Source: Candidatus Omnitrophota bacterium (GTDB lineage Bacteria; Omnitrophota; Gorgyraeia; JAFGGP01). From it: a DNA stretch of 45,842 bases. A model generated the notes under the pieces. It worked only from the letters and a program-made list of their open reading frames with translations, did no database searches and was not told the origin of the DNA. The stretch lies in assembly GCA_016930485.1 (NCBI GenBank), contig JAFGGP010000036.1:1-45842 (forward strand). Reading direction: 5' to 3'. A program made the translations under genes and the position numbers. Numbering within the stretch: position 1 is the stretch's first letter; every line of letters begins with the position of its first letter. Below are positions 1 to 7,247 of the stretch, in pieces.

Positions 1-27
1 CGTATAGTGAATAAAATTGAAAACGAT

Positions 28-307
28 TGTTACGGTTCGAGCCTGTCGAGAACCCTTTGGCTATGTTCAGCACAAACTTCTCGACTCGCTACGCTCGCTC
101 GAAGAATATTTTTGCTTTTTGTCTAAACGCTTGCCCTGAGTGCTGGTGGTGAGCACCGTCGAACCATATCGGAGGGCTAAACGTTTACCCCGTACTGAGC
201 TATGCTCTGGTTCGGGGCTATCCGCCTGCCCTGAGCGCAGTCGAAGGGCTAGACGCTATCAAGAACTCGCGAACTGTTTTTCTAACCGCTACCCGCTAAT
301 CGCTATC
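28..307. repeat. Scrambled copy of the composite intergenic repeat
   Basis: This stretch mixes words of the dispersed repeat seen throughout the window: a CCCTGAGCGCAGTCGAAGGG unit near 229-248, GAACTCGCGAACTG near 263, and CTAACCGCTACCCGCTAATC near 281-300, plus a CTTCTCGACTCGC..GCTCGAAG palindrome at 77-106. The order differs from the better copies and the window edge may cut it. It runs into the 3' end of the superoxide reductase gene. I see no credible gene before 289. Confidence 0.6.
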
Positions 308-678
308 TTTTTAGAACTGGACCAGACGCCGTGGATGTTACAGTAGCTGGCGGCGTGGATAGTGCCGGGTTTATCGGTCTTAAAGTTCAGGACGACCTGG
401 CTCTGTGTATAGACAGTGCTGGTGTCCGGACCCTGGGTTGACTCACCGTGTGCCGTAAAATCCGCCCTTCCGATTTGATACGGGAACTTCTCCCCGTCCG
501 GCTGAAAGTACAGTTCGATCCAGCGGATATGATGCTCGGTCTTGTTCGGGTGCGCTATCTCCTTACCGACGGTAGCGGTTACCTGAATCACCCCGCCTTT
601 CTTGACTGTATCCGGGCCATCGATAACCGGCACGTGTTTTTCCTGTTTCCAGTCTGCAGTCTGAAAAAGATCTTTCAT
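289..678 (-). CDS. Superoxide reductase (neelaredoxin / class II desulfoferrodoxin type)
   Basis: A 129-residue cytoplasmic protein that should reduce superoxide to peroxide at a mononuclear Fe centre without making oxygen. All expected ligands are visible: E13-K14-H15 in an EKH motif, H43 in HPNKTEHH, H49/H50, then C113 and H116 in CNIHG. There is no N-terminal desulforedoxin CxxC domain, so this is the short form. A strong ribosome site (AAGGAGGGGAGCC) precedes ATG 678. The last codons (KIAISG and the TAG stop) lie in TAGCG-type repeat sequence, so the extreme C-terminus seems to come from the repeat. It is transcribed alone, with a terminator upstream separating it from the Spy-like gene. 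Confidence 0.93.
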   Translation of the reverse strand: MKDLFQTADWKQEKHVPVIDGPDTVKKGGVIQVTATVGKEIAHPNKTEHHIRWIELYFQPDGEKFPYQIGRADFTAHGESTQGPDTSTVYTQSQVVLNFKTDKPGTIHAASYCNIHGVWSSSKKIAISG

Positions 679-696
679 GGCTCCCCTCCTTTTTTA

Positions 697-735
697 GCTT
701 TCAGCCGTCAGCCATCAGCCTTCAGCAGCTGAAAG
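697..735. repeat. Short CAGCCnTCAGC iterated repeat
   Basis: Three to four imperfect copies of a 9-10 base word (TCAGCCG, TCAGCCA, TCAGCCT, TCAGCAG), ending in CTGAAAG, which pairs with CTTTCAG at the start to form a weak stem. It lies just upstream of the superoxide reductase start, in its presumed leader. Confidence 0.6.
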
Positions 736-810
736 TTGAAGCTCAGAAAATATACATCGATTAAGTCAGGCAGTCATTATATGCCTTTTATCTGAGGTGC
801 TCAACAATAA

Positions 811-849
811 AAAGCCCCGCGCCTTTTTAGGGCACGGGGCTTTCTTTTT
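811..849. terminator. Bidirectional intrinsic terminator
   Basis: AAAGCCCCG-GCC and GGC-CGGGGCTTT form a long G/C stem (811-823 with 831-843) around a T-rich loop. There is a T run on the right (841-849) and, on the other strand, TTTTTATTG. It can end transcripts coming from either side, most plausibly the minus-strand transcript through the Spy-like gene and the small ORF at 878-946. Confidence 0.85.
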
Positions 850-877
850 GCAACCTGCTCTTATGGGCAGTTTAACG

Positions 878-946
878 TCATGCCGAGGACCTAGTACGGC
901 AACCCTCTTTACAGTGGGCCACCGGGCGCAACATATACCTTATCAT
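878..946 (-). CDS. Candidate 22-residue small ORF in a hairpin-rich leader or sRNA
   Basis: A GAAGGAGG ribosome site sits five bases before an ATG that opens MIRYMLRPVAHCKEGCRTRS plus SA and a TGA. The peptide has a CxxxC pair. The start codon is inside a perfect stem (GCAACAT 929-935 with ATGTTGC 945-951). Two more stems follow: TGCCG/CGGCA at 880-900 and CTGC/GCAG at 854-869, and then the strong terminator. It could be a translated small protein in the Spy-like transcript or a structured noncoding RNA whose ATG is incidental. I do not recognise a family. Confidence 0.35.
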   Translation of the reverse strand: MIRYMLRPVAHCKEGCRTRSSA

Positions 947-1007
947 GTTGCCTCCTTCGTCATGGATGCCTGAAAACCGCACCCATTGTTTTATCGGTTG
1001 TTAACAC

Positions 1008-1037
1008 CTCCGGGCCGTAAAACCCGGGGTTTTTATT
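1008..1037 (+). terminator. Weak hairpin plus T-run, plus orientation
   Basis: TCCGGG (1009-1014) pairs with CCCGGG (1023-1028, one G-T pair), followed by TTTTTATTTTA. Read on the plus strand it has terminator form. It abuts the stop codon of the convergent Spy-like gene, so it may insulate that gene or end an RNA that starts in 850-1000. Confidence 0.45.
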
Positions 1038-1508
1038 TTACCGCTTTGGGCACTTGTCCGACAAACTTTTTCTGCACAGCCCCTTTAACGCAGCCTTCTG
1101 TTCGTCGGTCAGAATGTTCATCAGTTTACCATAGGCCTCGATCATCGATTTGGCCTTGGTCGCCTTCAGGCCGTACAGTTGATCTATCAAACCATAGAGT
1201 GTTGCTGGGTCCATCTCATTGTCCCACAGCTTTGAATATATATCAAGTTTAAATACCTCGATCTCCGCGTCCTGCCGGATATTCTGCTTTTTTGCCTCAA
1301 GCTTCCATTCTTTAATTCCCTTGATCTGTTCTTCGGTCAGCTTGAGCTCTTCGGCGTTTGCCATAATCATATGCGCCTTACCAAATATCTTCTCATCGAT
1401 GCCTCCGCCGTGGCCGCCCGCTTTTTTGTCATACGCAGCAACATTCCCTGCCGCGCATACCATCAGAACCACGGCCACTAATCCTATTGCCGCTATCCTT
1501 TTGTTCAT
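1038..1508 (-). CDS. Spy/CpxP-family periplasmic LTxxQ protein
   Basis: A 156-residue exported helical protein. Residues 1-25 form a signal peptide (basic start, hydrophobic core, cleavage near NVAAYD). Mature residues carry two LTxxQ-type motifs, LTEEQ near 57-61 and LTDEQ near 134-138, the hallmark of the Spy/CpxP/zinc-resistance group that binds unfolded proteins or metals in the periplasm. A GGHGGG stretch just after the signal could bind metal. The ribosome site GGAGGGCGCT precedes ATG 1508. Metal or envelope stress is the likely context, but the substrate cannot be told from sequence. Confidence 0.8.
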   Translation of the reverse strand: MNKRIAAIGLVAVVLMVCAAGNVAAYDKKAGGHGGGIDEKIFGKAHMIMANAEELKLTEEQIKGIKEWKLEAKKQNIRQDAEIEVFKLDIYSKLWDNEMDPATLYGLIDQLYGLKATKAKSMIEAYGKLMNILTDEQKAALKGLCRKSLSDKCPKR

Positions 1509-1623
1509 AGCGCCCTCCTTTGCTCAGGCCTGTTCTCGGGCCTTTTTCGGTTATGAAACATATACGCTACAGTTGTTGCGCGACAGTATACCTTATTTTC
1601 GACAAAATCCCAAGTTTTTTCTG

Positions 1624-2364
1624 TCAAAAATCCGGCACCTTCCTATAACTGCCCCCTTTTATATGCTTCACCACCGTGCGCGCAACCTTCCTGGCGGCCT
1701 TCGGACCCACGCCGGTAATAAATGGCCAATCGACACACATATAGGCAGGGTCGAGTATCGCCTGCAGGATGTCCCACCATTCATTGCGTGCCCCGGCCTT
1801 GCGCAGTACCCGCTCGTTCGAAAAAGGAAGCGGTAGATATGCGGGATGTACTCCGCCTATCAGCACAAGAAACCGGTCGAGCAGCTCGGGAAAACCCGTT
1901 ACCCGTTTCCCCTTCACGATTGAATCGCCGTTTGCCTCTACATAAGCAAAGGTCGAGGTTGCATGACACACGGCAGACAGTATCTTGTTCTTTGCGTACA
2001 GCTCTCTTATGACTACATGCACACCGGGATTGTGATTGACGTCAAACAGGCAGCCGTGTCCGCCGGGAATATAAATGGCATCGACCTCGTCGGTATTAAG
2101 GCGGGATACAGGCAGGGTCCCTGTTAAACATGTCTCCAGTTCCCTGCCGAACCGCGAGTGAGGCGCCATCTCCTCGGAAACACCCCATCCTATATAGCAT
2201 AACATGCGTGTCACCCGGACACTGAGGGGGTCAGGCCGGGCCTGTTCTCCGATCGGCGTAAAAAACCGGGTATCGATGCCTGACTCGTCAAATTCGCGGA
2301 AGGCAACGGCCAGCTCTTCCCAGTGGAATCCTTTAGAACTTACCACAATAGCAACCGTTGCCAT
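1624..2364 (-). CDS. DJ-1/PfpI superfamily (class I glutamine amidotransferase-like) protein
   Basis: 246 residues with the DJ-1/ThiJ/PfpI fold. It has an N-terminal beta strand (ATVAIVVSS), the YIPGGHG turn near residue 98, and a nucleophile elbow AVCHAT near residue 131 whose Cys would be catalytic, followed by His. Hsp31-like glyoxalase/deglycase or chaperone activity is known in this superfamily; proteases and hydratases are also members, so the reaction is open. The C-terminal 60 residues (PFITGVGPKAARKVAR) extend past the core. It lies 46 bases upstream of the permease stop but is a separate reading unit on the same strand. Confidence 0.8.
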   Translation of the reverse strand: MATVAIVVSSKGFHWEELAVAFREFDESGIDTRFFTPIGEQARPDPLSVRVTRMLCYIGWGVSEEMAPHSRFGRELETCLTGTLPVSRLNTDEVDAIYIPGGHGCLFDVNHNPGVHVVIRELYAKNKILSAVCHATSTFAYVEANGDSIVKGKRVTGFPELLDRFLVLIGGVHPAYLPLPFSNERVLRKAGARNEWWDILQAILDPAYMCVDWPFITGVGPKAARKVARTVVKHIKGGSYRKVPDF

Positions 2365-2410
2365 GCATGTCTCCTCTTAAAAAGGTGGACCGGGACAGAA
2401 GACGCGCTTT

Positions 2411-3331
2411 CTATAATAGTGAAAAAATATACCCTGATAATAATGCCAGTGTACTCACCGCCGTAAGAAATACAATCAGTATCTTCAGCCCGAACTCCTT
2501 ACGCAGCACAAGGATAGTGCCCACGCTCGCGATAGGCCCCAGAATTAAAAGCCCCAGCCCTGCGCCGATATTCATGCCCTGGGCGACAAACGCGTGGATG
2601 AGCGGCACGCTCATCGTCGAGCACATATAGACAATCAACCCGAAGATAAGCGCAAAGAGATAGCCGTACCCCCGGGCCAGATAACTCTTAATCCATGCCC
2701 CGACCGGGCCGATAGTGCTGATCAAAGCAGCCAGTACCAGACCCGTCAGCACCTCAAGGCCGATCTCTTTGGGCATGACAACAAAGGCATAGCGCACAAC
2801 CGACGCGAGCCTTCCGGCGACCGTCTTCCTTGCCTGGCACGACGGACAGTTCTCCTCGGCCCCTGCCGGGTGTTCATCACAGTGTTCGCAGTGCTCGCCC
2901 GCACCGGCCGCCATCCGCGGCTTTATCCCGAGCAGATTTCCTATGAGGCCCATGATCAGCCCCATCACAATGACCGCCGCACACATGTAGAGGGTAAACC
3001 ACCACCCCATGAACCGCCACGATACAAAAATCGCACTGATAGAGGTAGCAGGTGTCGCCACCAGAAAGGCGAATATCGTGCCGAGCGAGGCCCCCTTCTT
3101 ATAAAAGCTGACCGCTATCGGCAGCGACCCCCAACAGCACACCGGTGCAATAGCGCCGAGTACCGTTGCGTAGAGAAGTGGCCTGAATCCCCTCTGCCCC
3201 AAATGTCTCTCAACCCAGTCAGTCGGGATAAACTCGCTGATAATGCCGCTTATTAAAAAACCGGCCGCAAGAGGCGGGATAATCTCAAAAAGATACGCCC
3301 GGAATGTGTAGAAAAAATATGCGATGAACAT
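2411..3331 (-). CDS. Permease, ArsP_1/DUF318 family, with Cys-rich loop (metal efflux)
   Basis: 306 residues with about eight membrane segments in two halves, matching the ArsP_1/YraQ permease family. The motif APVCCWGSLP lies in the first half and YMCSTMSVPL in the second; these are pseudo-repeats with Cys at the membrane. The central cytoplasmic loop (about 145-170) has HCEHC and CPSC with several His, a soft-metal site. Its closest described relatives are SO_0444-type Cu/Zn exporters and ArsP organoarsenical permeases, so a metal or metalloid efflux role is inferred. Downstream on the same strand lies the DJ-1-like gene. Confidence 0.8.
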   Translation of the reverse strand: MFIAYFFYTFRAYLFEIIPPLAAGFLISGIISEFIPTDWVERHLGQRGFRPLLYATVLGAIAPVCCWGSLPIAVSFYKKGASLGTIFAFLVATPATSISAIFVSWRFMGWWFTLYMCAAVIVMGLIMGLIGNLLGIKPRMAAGAGEHCEHCDEHPAGAEENCPSCQARKTVAGRLASVVRYAFVVMPKEIGLEVLTGLVLAALISTIGPVGAWIKSYLARGYGYLFALIFGLIVYMCSTMSVPLIHAFVAQGMNIGAGLGLLILGPIASVGTILVLRKEFGLKILIVFLTAVSTLALLSGYIFSLL

Positions 3332-3354
3332 ATAATGGGTTCCCCTACCTGTTA

Positions 3355-3586
3355 GGTTCTTCGGGTTCGCGGGTTCAACTTCTAGCGTTTAGCGGTTAGA
3401 TTTTTCTTTTTCTATACGCTAGCCGCTAATCGCTACACGCTAAAGAAGGACTCGTTAACTCGCTAACCATTTTTAACTCGCGAACTCGCCTGCCCTGAGT
3501 CCCTCGACCGCACTCGGGATAAACTCAGTCGAAGGGCAGAACCCGCGAACTGGCGAACTCGTAGAACCCGTTAACTCGCGAACTAT
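3355..3586 (-). repeat. Composite intergenic repeat, full copy R1
   Basis: Read on the minus strand, this begins ATAGTTCGCGAGTTAACGGG, has a nested CTGCCCTTCGACTG...GGGCAGG unit, then TTTAGCGTGTAGCGATTAGC, the loop ATAGAAAAAGAAAAATC and CTAACCGCTAAACGCTAGAA, and closes with GTTGAACCCGCGAACCCGAA. Both flanking genes are on the minus strand. It fills the gap between the release-factor-like stop and the permease start. Confidence 0.85.
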
Positions 3587-3588
3587 AT

Positions 3589-3620
3589 ACCTGTGTCATG
3601 TGTCCTGTGTCTTGTGACTT
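3589..3620. repeat. GTGACCTGTGnC-type dispersed repeat
   Basis: Iterated words CTGTGTCATGTGTCCTGTG and TCTTGTGACTTG. The same vocabulary recurs at 20947-21150, 22017-22045, 40746-40779 and 43242-43262, often next to the composite repeat. Confidence 0.6.
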
Positions 3621-3626
3621 GATAAA

Positions 3627-4037
3627 TTATTCGTCAGCCCCCACCGATGCGCGCAGTCTCTTTTTTTCCGATTGTTTCTTTTTATCGGCAAGCATCTTTT
3701 CTTTTGCCCGCTTCGACCGCTTCCGCTTCTGGCGTCTGATTTTTTCCCTTCGCCTCTGTTCTTCCGAGCGCCTGCCTAGAATCATCGCCTCGATCTTATT
3801 GACGAGGAGCCTGCGGGCCAAAAATCTATTCAAGGCCTGGGAACGCTCACGCTGACACTTGACCTCGAGGCCGGTCGGCCGGTGTTTGAGATAGACGCAG
3901 GTAGATACCTTGTTTACATTTTGTCCGCCCTTACCTCCTGAGCGGATAAATTTCTCCTCGATATCCTCCTCACGAACGAGGAAGGCCTTCATTTTTTGAC
4001 GCAGCGCTTCCTCTTTGGCCTTCGTTATTCCTGTCAT
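3627..4037 (-). CDS. Peptide-chain-release-factor-like protein with GGQ motif (ribosome rescue)
   Basis: 136 residues. The RF-1 catalytic domain covers about 15-90, with SGGKGGQNVNKVST near 33-46 holding the GGQ tripeptide that hydrolyses peptidyl-tRNA. The tail (about 90-136) is extremely rich in Lys and Arg, as in ArfB/YaeJ and the mitochondrial C12orf65 group, where it enters the empty mRNA channel of stalled ribosomes. No codon-recognition domain is present, so this rescues stalled ribosomes rather than reading stop codons. It lies 16 bases downstream of the secreted protein at 4054-4401 and is probably co-transcribed with it. Confidence 0.88.
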   Translation of the reverse strand: MTGITKAKEEALRQKMKAFLVREEDIEEKFIRSGGKGGQNVNKVSTCVYLKHRPTGLEVKCQRERSQALNRFLARRLLVNKIEAMILGRRSEEQRRREKIRRQKRKRSKRAKEKMLADKKKQSEKKRLRASVGADE

Positions 4038-4053
4038 ATAACGGCCTGTGGCC

Positions 4054-4401
4054 TTACTCCACCTTTATGTCGCGTGCCAGGGCACCGCTCAGGTTGCAAT
4101 GTGCCTCCAGGGTAATGATGTCGCCGCTTTTGGCATCGGGGATACGGTAAACAACCGTCTGCGTCGTAGGGTTATCCTGCCGGCTAATTTCCTGAGTAAG
4201 AGTCTCCCGACCGTTAAGCGAGACATCCACCTTCCCTACATAATGCGAGGCAGGATTGCTCACCGGGTGGGTAATGACAACCTCGAGTATCTTTGTCTCG
4301 GAATTAAAAGTCAGGGTGATATCTGTCGGCGGATGCGCGCAGGCAATTCCGGCAGCGAGCACTATGCTCACCCCGCACAACAATGCGATCATATATCTCA
4401 T
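4054..4401 (-). CDS. Secreted superoxide-reductase-like (desulfoferrodoxin-fold) protein
   Basis: 115 residues. Residues 1-22 form a signal peptide ending in the AxA-type site ACA, so the mature protein would begin with His23. Mature sequence resembles the iron domain of superoxide reductase: H45-P46, H53-Y54, and H101-C102-N103 with L-S-G where the enzyme has I-H-G. The last His ligand is therefore Ser105 and the spacing between H45 and H53 is longer than in the enzyme. It probably binds a metal in the periplasm, but superoxide reductase activity should not be assumed. Upstream ribosome site AGGAGGTAGCTT is strong. Confidence 0.65.
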   Translation of the reverse strand: MRYMIALLCGVSIVLAAGIACAHPPTDITLTFNSETKILEVVITHPVSNPASHYVGKVDVSLNGRETLTQEISRQDNPTTQTVVYRIPDAKSGDIITLEAHCNLSGALARDIKVE

Positions 4402-4560
4402 AAGCTACCTCCTGTAAATGAGGCCACAATTTACAGAACGAAGTGTGTGTAAATTGTACGGCCGAATTTATCCCGTGAGAGAGTCTGTATTGTTTTCTCT
4501 CATGGGGTGCATCCCGAAACCCGCTACCATATCTTGCGGGCAAGCCCGGACATATTCTTT

Positions 4561-4600
4561 TTGAACTCGCGAACCCGCTAACCCGAGTAACTCGCGAATT
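4561..4600. repeat. Composite repeat, short arm only (R2)
   Basis: GAACTCGCGAACCCGCTAAC followed by CCGAGTAACTCGCGAATT. Only the GAACTCG-type arm is present; the TAGCG core is missing. It sits directly after the stop codon of the kinase at 4606-6291. Confidence 0.65.
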
Positions 4601-4605
4601 ATAAG

Positions 4606-6291
4606 TTACGAGTATGCGTGGCGCGCCTTGATCGGCAATCGGATGGTAAACGTGGTCCCCTTCCCCGGAGCGCTCTTTACGTCGATCGTCCCTCCGTGCT
4701 GTTTGACAATCCCGTAGGCGGCCGACAGGCCAAGCCCCACGCCCTTGCCCACCCCCCGGGTACTGTAGAAGGGGTCAAAAATCTTTCCTATCTCTGACTC
4801 GGTAATTCCTCTGCCGGTGTCGGTTATTTCTACGCAAATCGCGGAGGCATCGGTATAGGTCTTTATAACAATAGTTCCTTTTTCTTCTATCGCCTGGCCC
4901 GCGTTTAAGAGTATATTCACAAAAACCCGGTCGAGCTGGCCCGGGCTTGCCTCGGTTAAGGGAAGCTCGGAATATTCCTTTATCACCTCGCAGGTATATT
5001 TCAGTTCATTCCAGACCAGGGTAAGCGCCCTGTCGATCTCTTCGTTGATATTCGTGGGCTGCCGCTCTGCCCATTCGGGGTCGCCGAAGGTACTCACATC
5101 GCTCACGATTTTTTTAATTCTTTCGGCGCCGTTCAGAGTCTCCCTGATAAGGGAGGGCAGATCCTTTTTGATATAGTCAAGCCCGCGCTCCCTCTCGATC
5201 TGCCCGAGACGTTCCCGCAACGCGTTCGTTGCCTCTCCCCCCACGCAGTCCGCATTCTCGACCATGGCCGCGAGTGCATCAAGGGCACTGCACAGTTTCT
5301 GCTGATACTCATTTAATGTCTGCAGATTCGACATCATATAACCTGAGGGGTTATTCAGCTCATGGGCGAGTCCCGAGACAAGCAGGCCGAGGGCCGCCAT
5401 CTTCTCTGACTGGATCAGCTGCGCCTCTGTTTCCTTCAATTTCTGGTAGGCCCGGCGCAGTTCCTCCTCAGCGAGCTTCCGTTCGGTAATCTCTTTATTG
5501 AGATTTTCGATAGAGGTGGTGCTCTCCTGAAGTTGCTCTGTCATGGTATTGAAGGAGGCAGCCAAAAGACCTATTTCATCGTTTGAGGCGACGCTAACCC
5601 GATAACTCAGGTCGCCCCGGCCCAGATTGACCGTAGCCTCTCTTAGTTGTGCAAGGGGGGTGACGATCACGCGGTTGATAATCGCAAGAAGCAAAACCAG
5701 AAAGATGACCCCCAGGCTCATAATTATCAATGACAACCGGTTGAGAAAAACCTCGAGCTCCCGGCCCTCCTGCTGCACCTGATTAATGCGTCTCCAGTTT
5801 TTCCCGATCAGCCCTTCGACGACACGCGTAAATACCCCGTCAAACTCCCTGGTATGGATATCGTCAACGAGCGAGAAGGCGCTGTCTTTTTCATCCCCGG
5901 CATATAGCGCAAATGCCCGTTCCCCGTTTCCCTGGATTCGGCTGTAGCTCTGCTTGAGAAGATCGAAGGCGGCCGCGTATTCACCGGCAGAATCGGGATT
6001 CTGTCTGATGAGGTACTCCCCGTCCTCAAACAAAAAAAGGATCTTGGTCTTGTATTTCTTGAACTGTCTCAGTCCCGGCTCACCGCGCGTAAGCAGCGCC
6101 TGCAGCTCTCTCAGCTGTTTATTGACCAGTCTGTCTATATGCATTATTTGTGTGGCCACCACAAACTCGCGGCGGATCTTGTCCTGTTGCGCCTCAAGGC
6201 GGCTGACAGACCAGAATGCCAGGCTGAACACCGCGATCATAAGAAGAAAAACAAAAGCAAAGGCGACGAGCAGTTTTTCGCTGATTCTCAC
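4606..6291 (-). CDS. Membrane sensor histidine kinase (HAMP, HisKA, HATPase)
   Basis: 561 residues starting at GTG 6291, supported by GGAGGTGA just upstream. TM1 at about 8-30, a helical periplasmic sensor at about 31-185, TM2 at about 188-208, HAMP to about 260, then a coiled coil. The phospho-acceptor is H310 in SGLAHELNNP. The ATPase domain shows the N box (NILLNAGQAI), DTGRGI, FDPFYST and GVGLGLSAAYGI. The NP-type H box belongs to kinases that usually partner NtrC-like or single-receiver regulators. No regulator is adjacent. It follows the RnfD-like gene with almost no gap, so the two are translated together and may be functionally linked. Confidence 0.92.
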   Translation of the reverse strand: MRISEKLLVAFAFVFLLMIAVFSLAFWSVSRLEAQQDKIRREFVVATQIMHIDRLVNKQLRELQALLTRGEPGLRQFKKYKTKILFLFEDGEYLIRQNPDSAGEYAAAFDLLKQSYSRIQGNGERAFALYAGDEKDSAFSLVDDIHTREFDGVFTRVVEGLIGKNWRRINQVQQEGRELEVFLNRLSLIIMSLGVIFLVLLLAIINRVIVTPLAQLREATVNLGRGDLSYRVSVASNDEIGLLAASFNTMTEQLQESTTSIENLNKEITERKLAEEELRRAYQKLKETEAQLIQSEKMAALGLLVSGLAHELNNPSGYMMSNLQTLNEYQQKLCSALDALAAMVENADCVGGEATNALRERLGQIERERGLDYIKKDLPSLIRETLNGAERIKKIVSDVSTFGDPEWAERQPTNINEEIDRALTLVWNELKYTCEVIKEYSELPLTEASPGQLDRVFVNILLNAGQAIEEKGTIVIKTYTDASAICVEITDTGRGITESEIGKIFDPFYSTRGVGKGVGLGLSAAYGIVKQHGGTIDVKSAPGKGTTFTIRLPIKARHAYS

Positions 6292-6294
6292 GCT

Positions 6295-7038
6295 TCACCT
6301 CCACTTATTTAGTAACGGCACAAACATATTCACTAAAAGCAGGGCACTCAGTTCGACATCTATCCTAATGTCGGCCTCGGTAAAAATAACGATAAGCACC
6401 GCAACGCCTATCCCGAAAAGCACCTTGCCCGGTCGGGTAAAGGGCGTGGTCTTCGGTTCAATCAGCATAATGAAAATAAAAAAGTAGCTTAGGTACCAGA
6501 AGATATTCGCTACCGACATGTCCCGCACGACGGCCTGCGCGCCAAAGATGCCGAGGGCTGTTATCCCATAGGCAAATAGCAACTCTATTTTACGGATTCT
6601 ATAGATAAAATACAAGCCTGCCGGTAAAAGTATATACCACTGGTAGGTCCCCTTCCATTGTGTGTTCGCGTCCAGAAAAAGCATGGATGCCACTATCCCG
6701 AAGGCGGCGGGGTTAAAGATATGCCGGCCTTTATACCGAATGGCGTGTTTTGAGCCGATCGCAAGAAGGGAAACTGCTGTATATATCCACCACGGCTGGC
6801 GGTCAGAAAGGACAAAGCCGACAATGAGACCCGTAATGATGGCGCTTTCAGTAATACGCCATTTCTTGGTCCGAAGGGCCACAAGAAGTGCCTCTGCGAT
6901 GACAGCAGAGAGGGCGGTGATAGCAAACGGAAAGAGTGTCCGGATCTCCCTCTCTGAAAGCGCAAGACAGGACATGAAAATAACAAGAAAGATAATAAGC
7001 TGGGTCTTGATGGATTTTTTAGTAAGCAGTGCTAACAT
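6295..7038 (-). CDS. RnfD/NqrB-like integral membrane protein
   Basis: 247 residues from ATG 7038, chosen because GGAGAGG lies just upstream; a GTG at 7053 is the alternative. About nine membrane segments. Two signatures recall RnfD/NqrB: a GRHIFNPAAFG loop in the middle and LIEPKTTPFTRPGKVLFG near the end (family form ATDPVTSP...GK..FG). It is shorter than classical RnfD and I see no SGAT flavin-attachment motif, so covalent FMN is doubtful. No other Rnf or Nqr subunits are nearby. It is coupled to the downstream kinase (its TGA overlaps that gene's ribosome site), which suggests a sensor or redox-input role. Confidence 0.65.
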   Translation of the reverse strand: MLALLTKKSIKTQLIIFLVIFMSCLALSEREIRTLFPFAITALSAVIAEALLVALRTKKWRITESAIITGLIVGFVLSDRQPWWIYTAVSLLAIGSKHAIRYKGRHIFNPAAFGIVASMLFLDANTQWKGTYQWYILLPAGLYFIYRIRKIELLFAYGITALGIFGAQAVVRDMSVANIFWYLSYFFIFIMLIEPKTTPFTRPGKVLFGIGVAVLIVIFTEADIRIDVELSALLLVNMFVPLLNKWR

Positions 7039-7178
7039 AGACCTCTCCGGCACTTTTATTGTAAACTAATGCCGCATAACTATCAATAAACGAAAAAGTT
7101 GCTATAGACGCCACCGACAAAAAAAGTTTTATCTTCTTTTAAAATAGAGAGTTGCAACTAACACGCCGATGAAAACAG

Positions 7179-7207
7179 TTGATATATAGCCATACTTATT
7201 GTATAGT
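7179..7207 (+). promoter_or_regulatory. Sigma70-type promoter for the PhcB-like operon
   Basis: TTGATA (7179-7184), a 17-base spacer and TATAGT (7202-7207), 40 bases before the first ATG of the AT-rich block. Surrounding sequence is very A/T rich, which raises the chance match rate, but spacing and position are right. Confidence 0.55.
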
Positions 7208-7247
7208 ATTGTAACACAATAATATAGAAAAACAGGATGCACGTGAT

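Noticed and set aside
448-732. Plus-strand ORF over the superoxide reductase
   Set aside because: It is the reverse-strand shadow of a gene with full metal-ligand motifs and a ribosome site.
854-1037. Known riboswitch (c-di-GMP, cobalamin, Moco) in the hairpin-rich unit
   Set aside because: I tried to match conserved cores on both strands and none fitted, so I left it as an unassigned structure.
2594-3256. Long plus-strand ORF across the permease gene
   Set aside because: The translation is Arg/His/Pro-rich without family likeness; the minus-strand permease explains the open frame.
3355-3586. Possible CRISPR array from the iterated TAGCG and GAACTCG words
   Set aside because: Units are 8-12 bases, irregular, with no constant-length spacers and no cas genes in the window.
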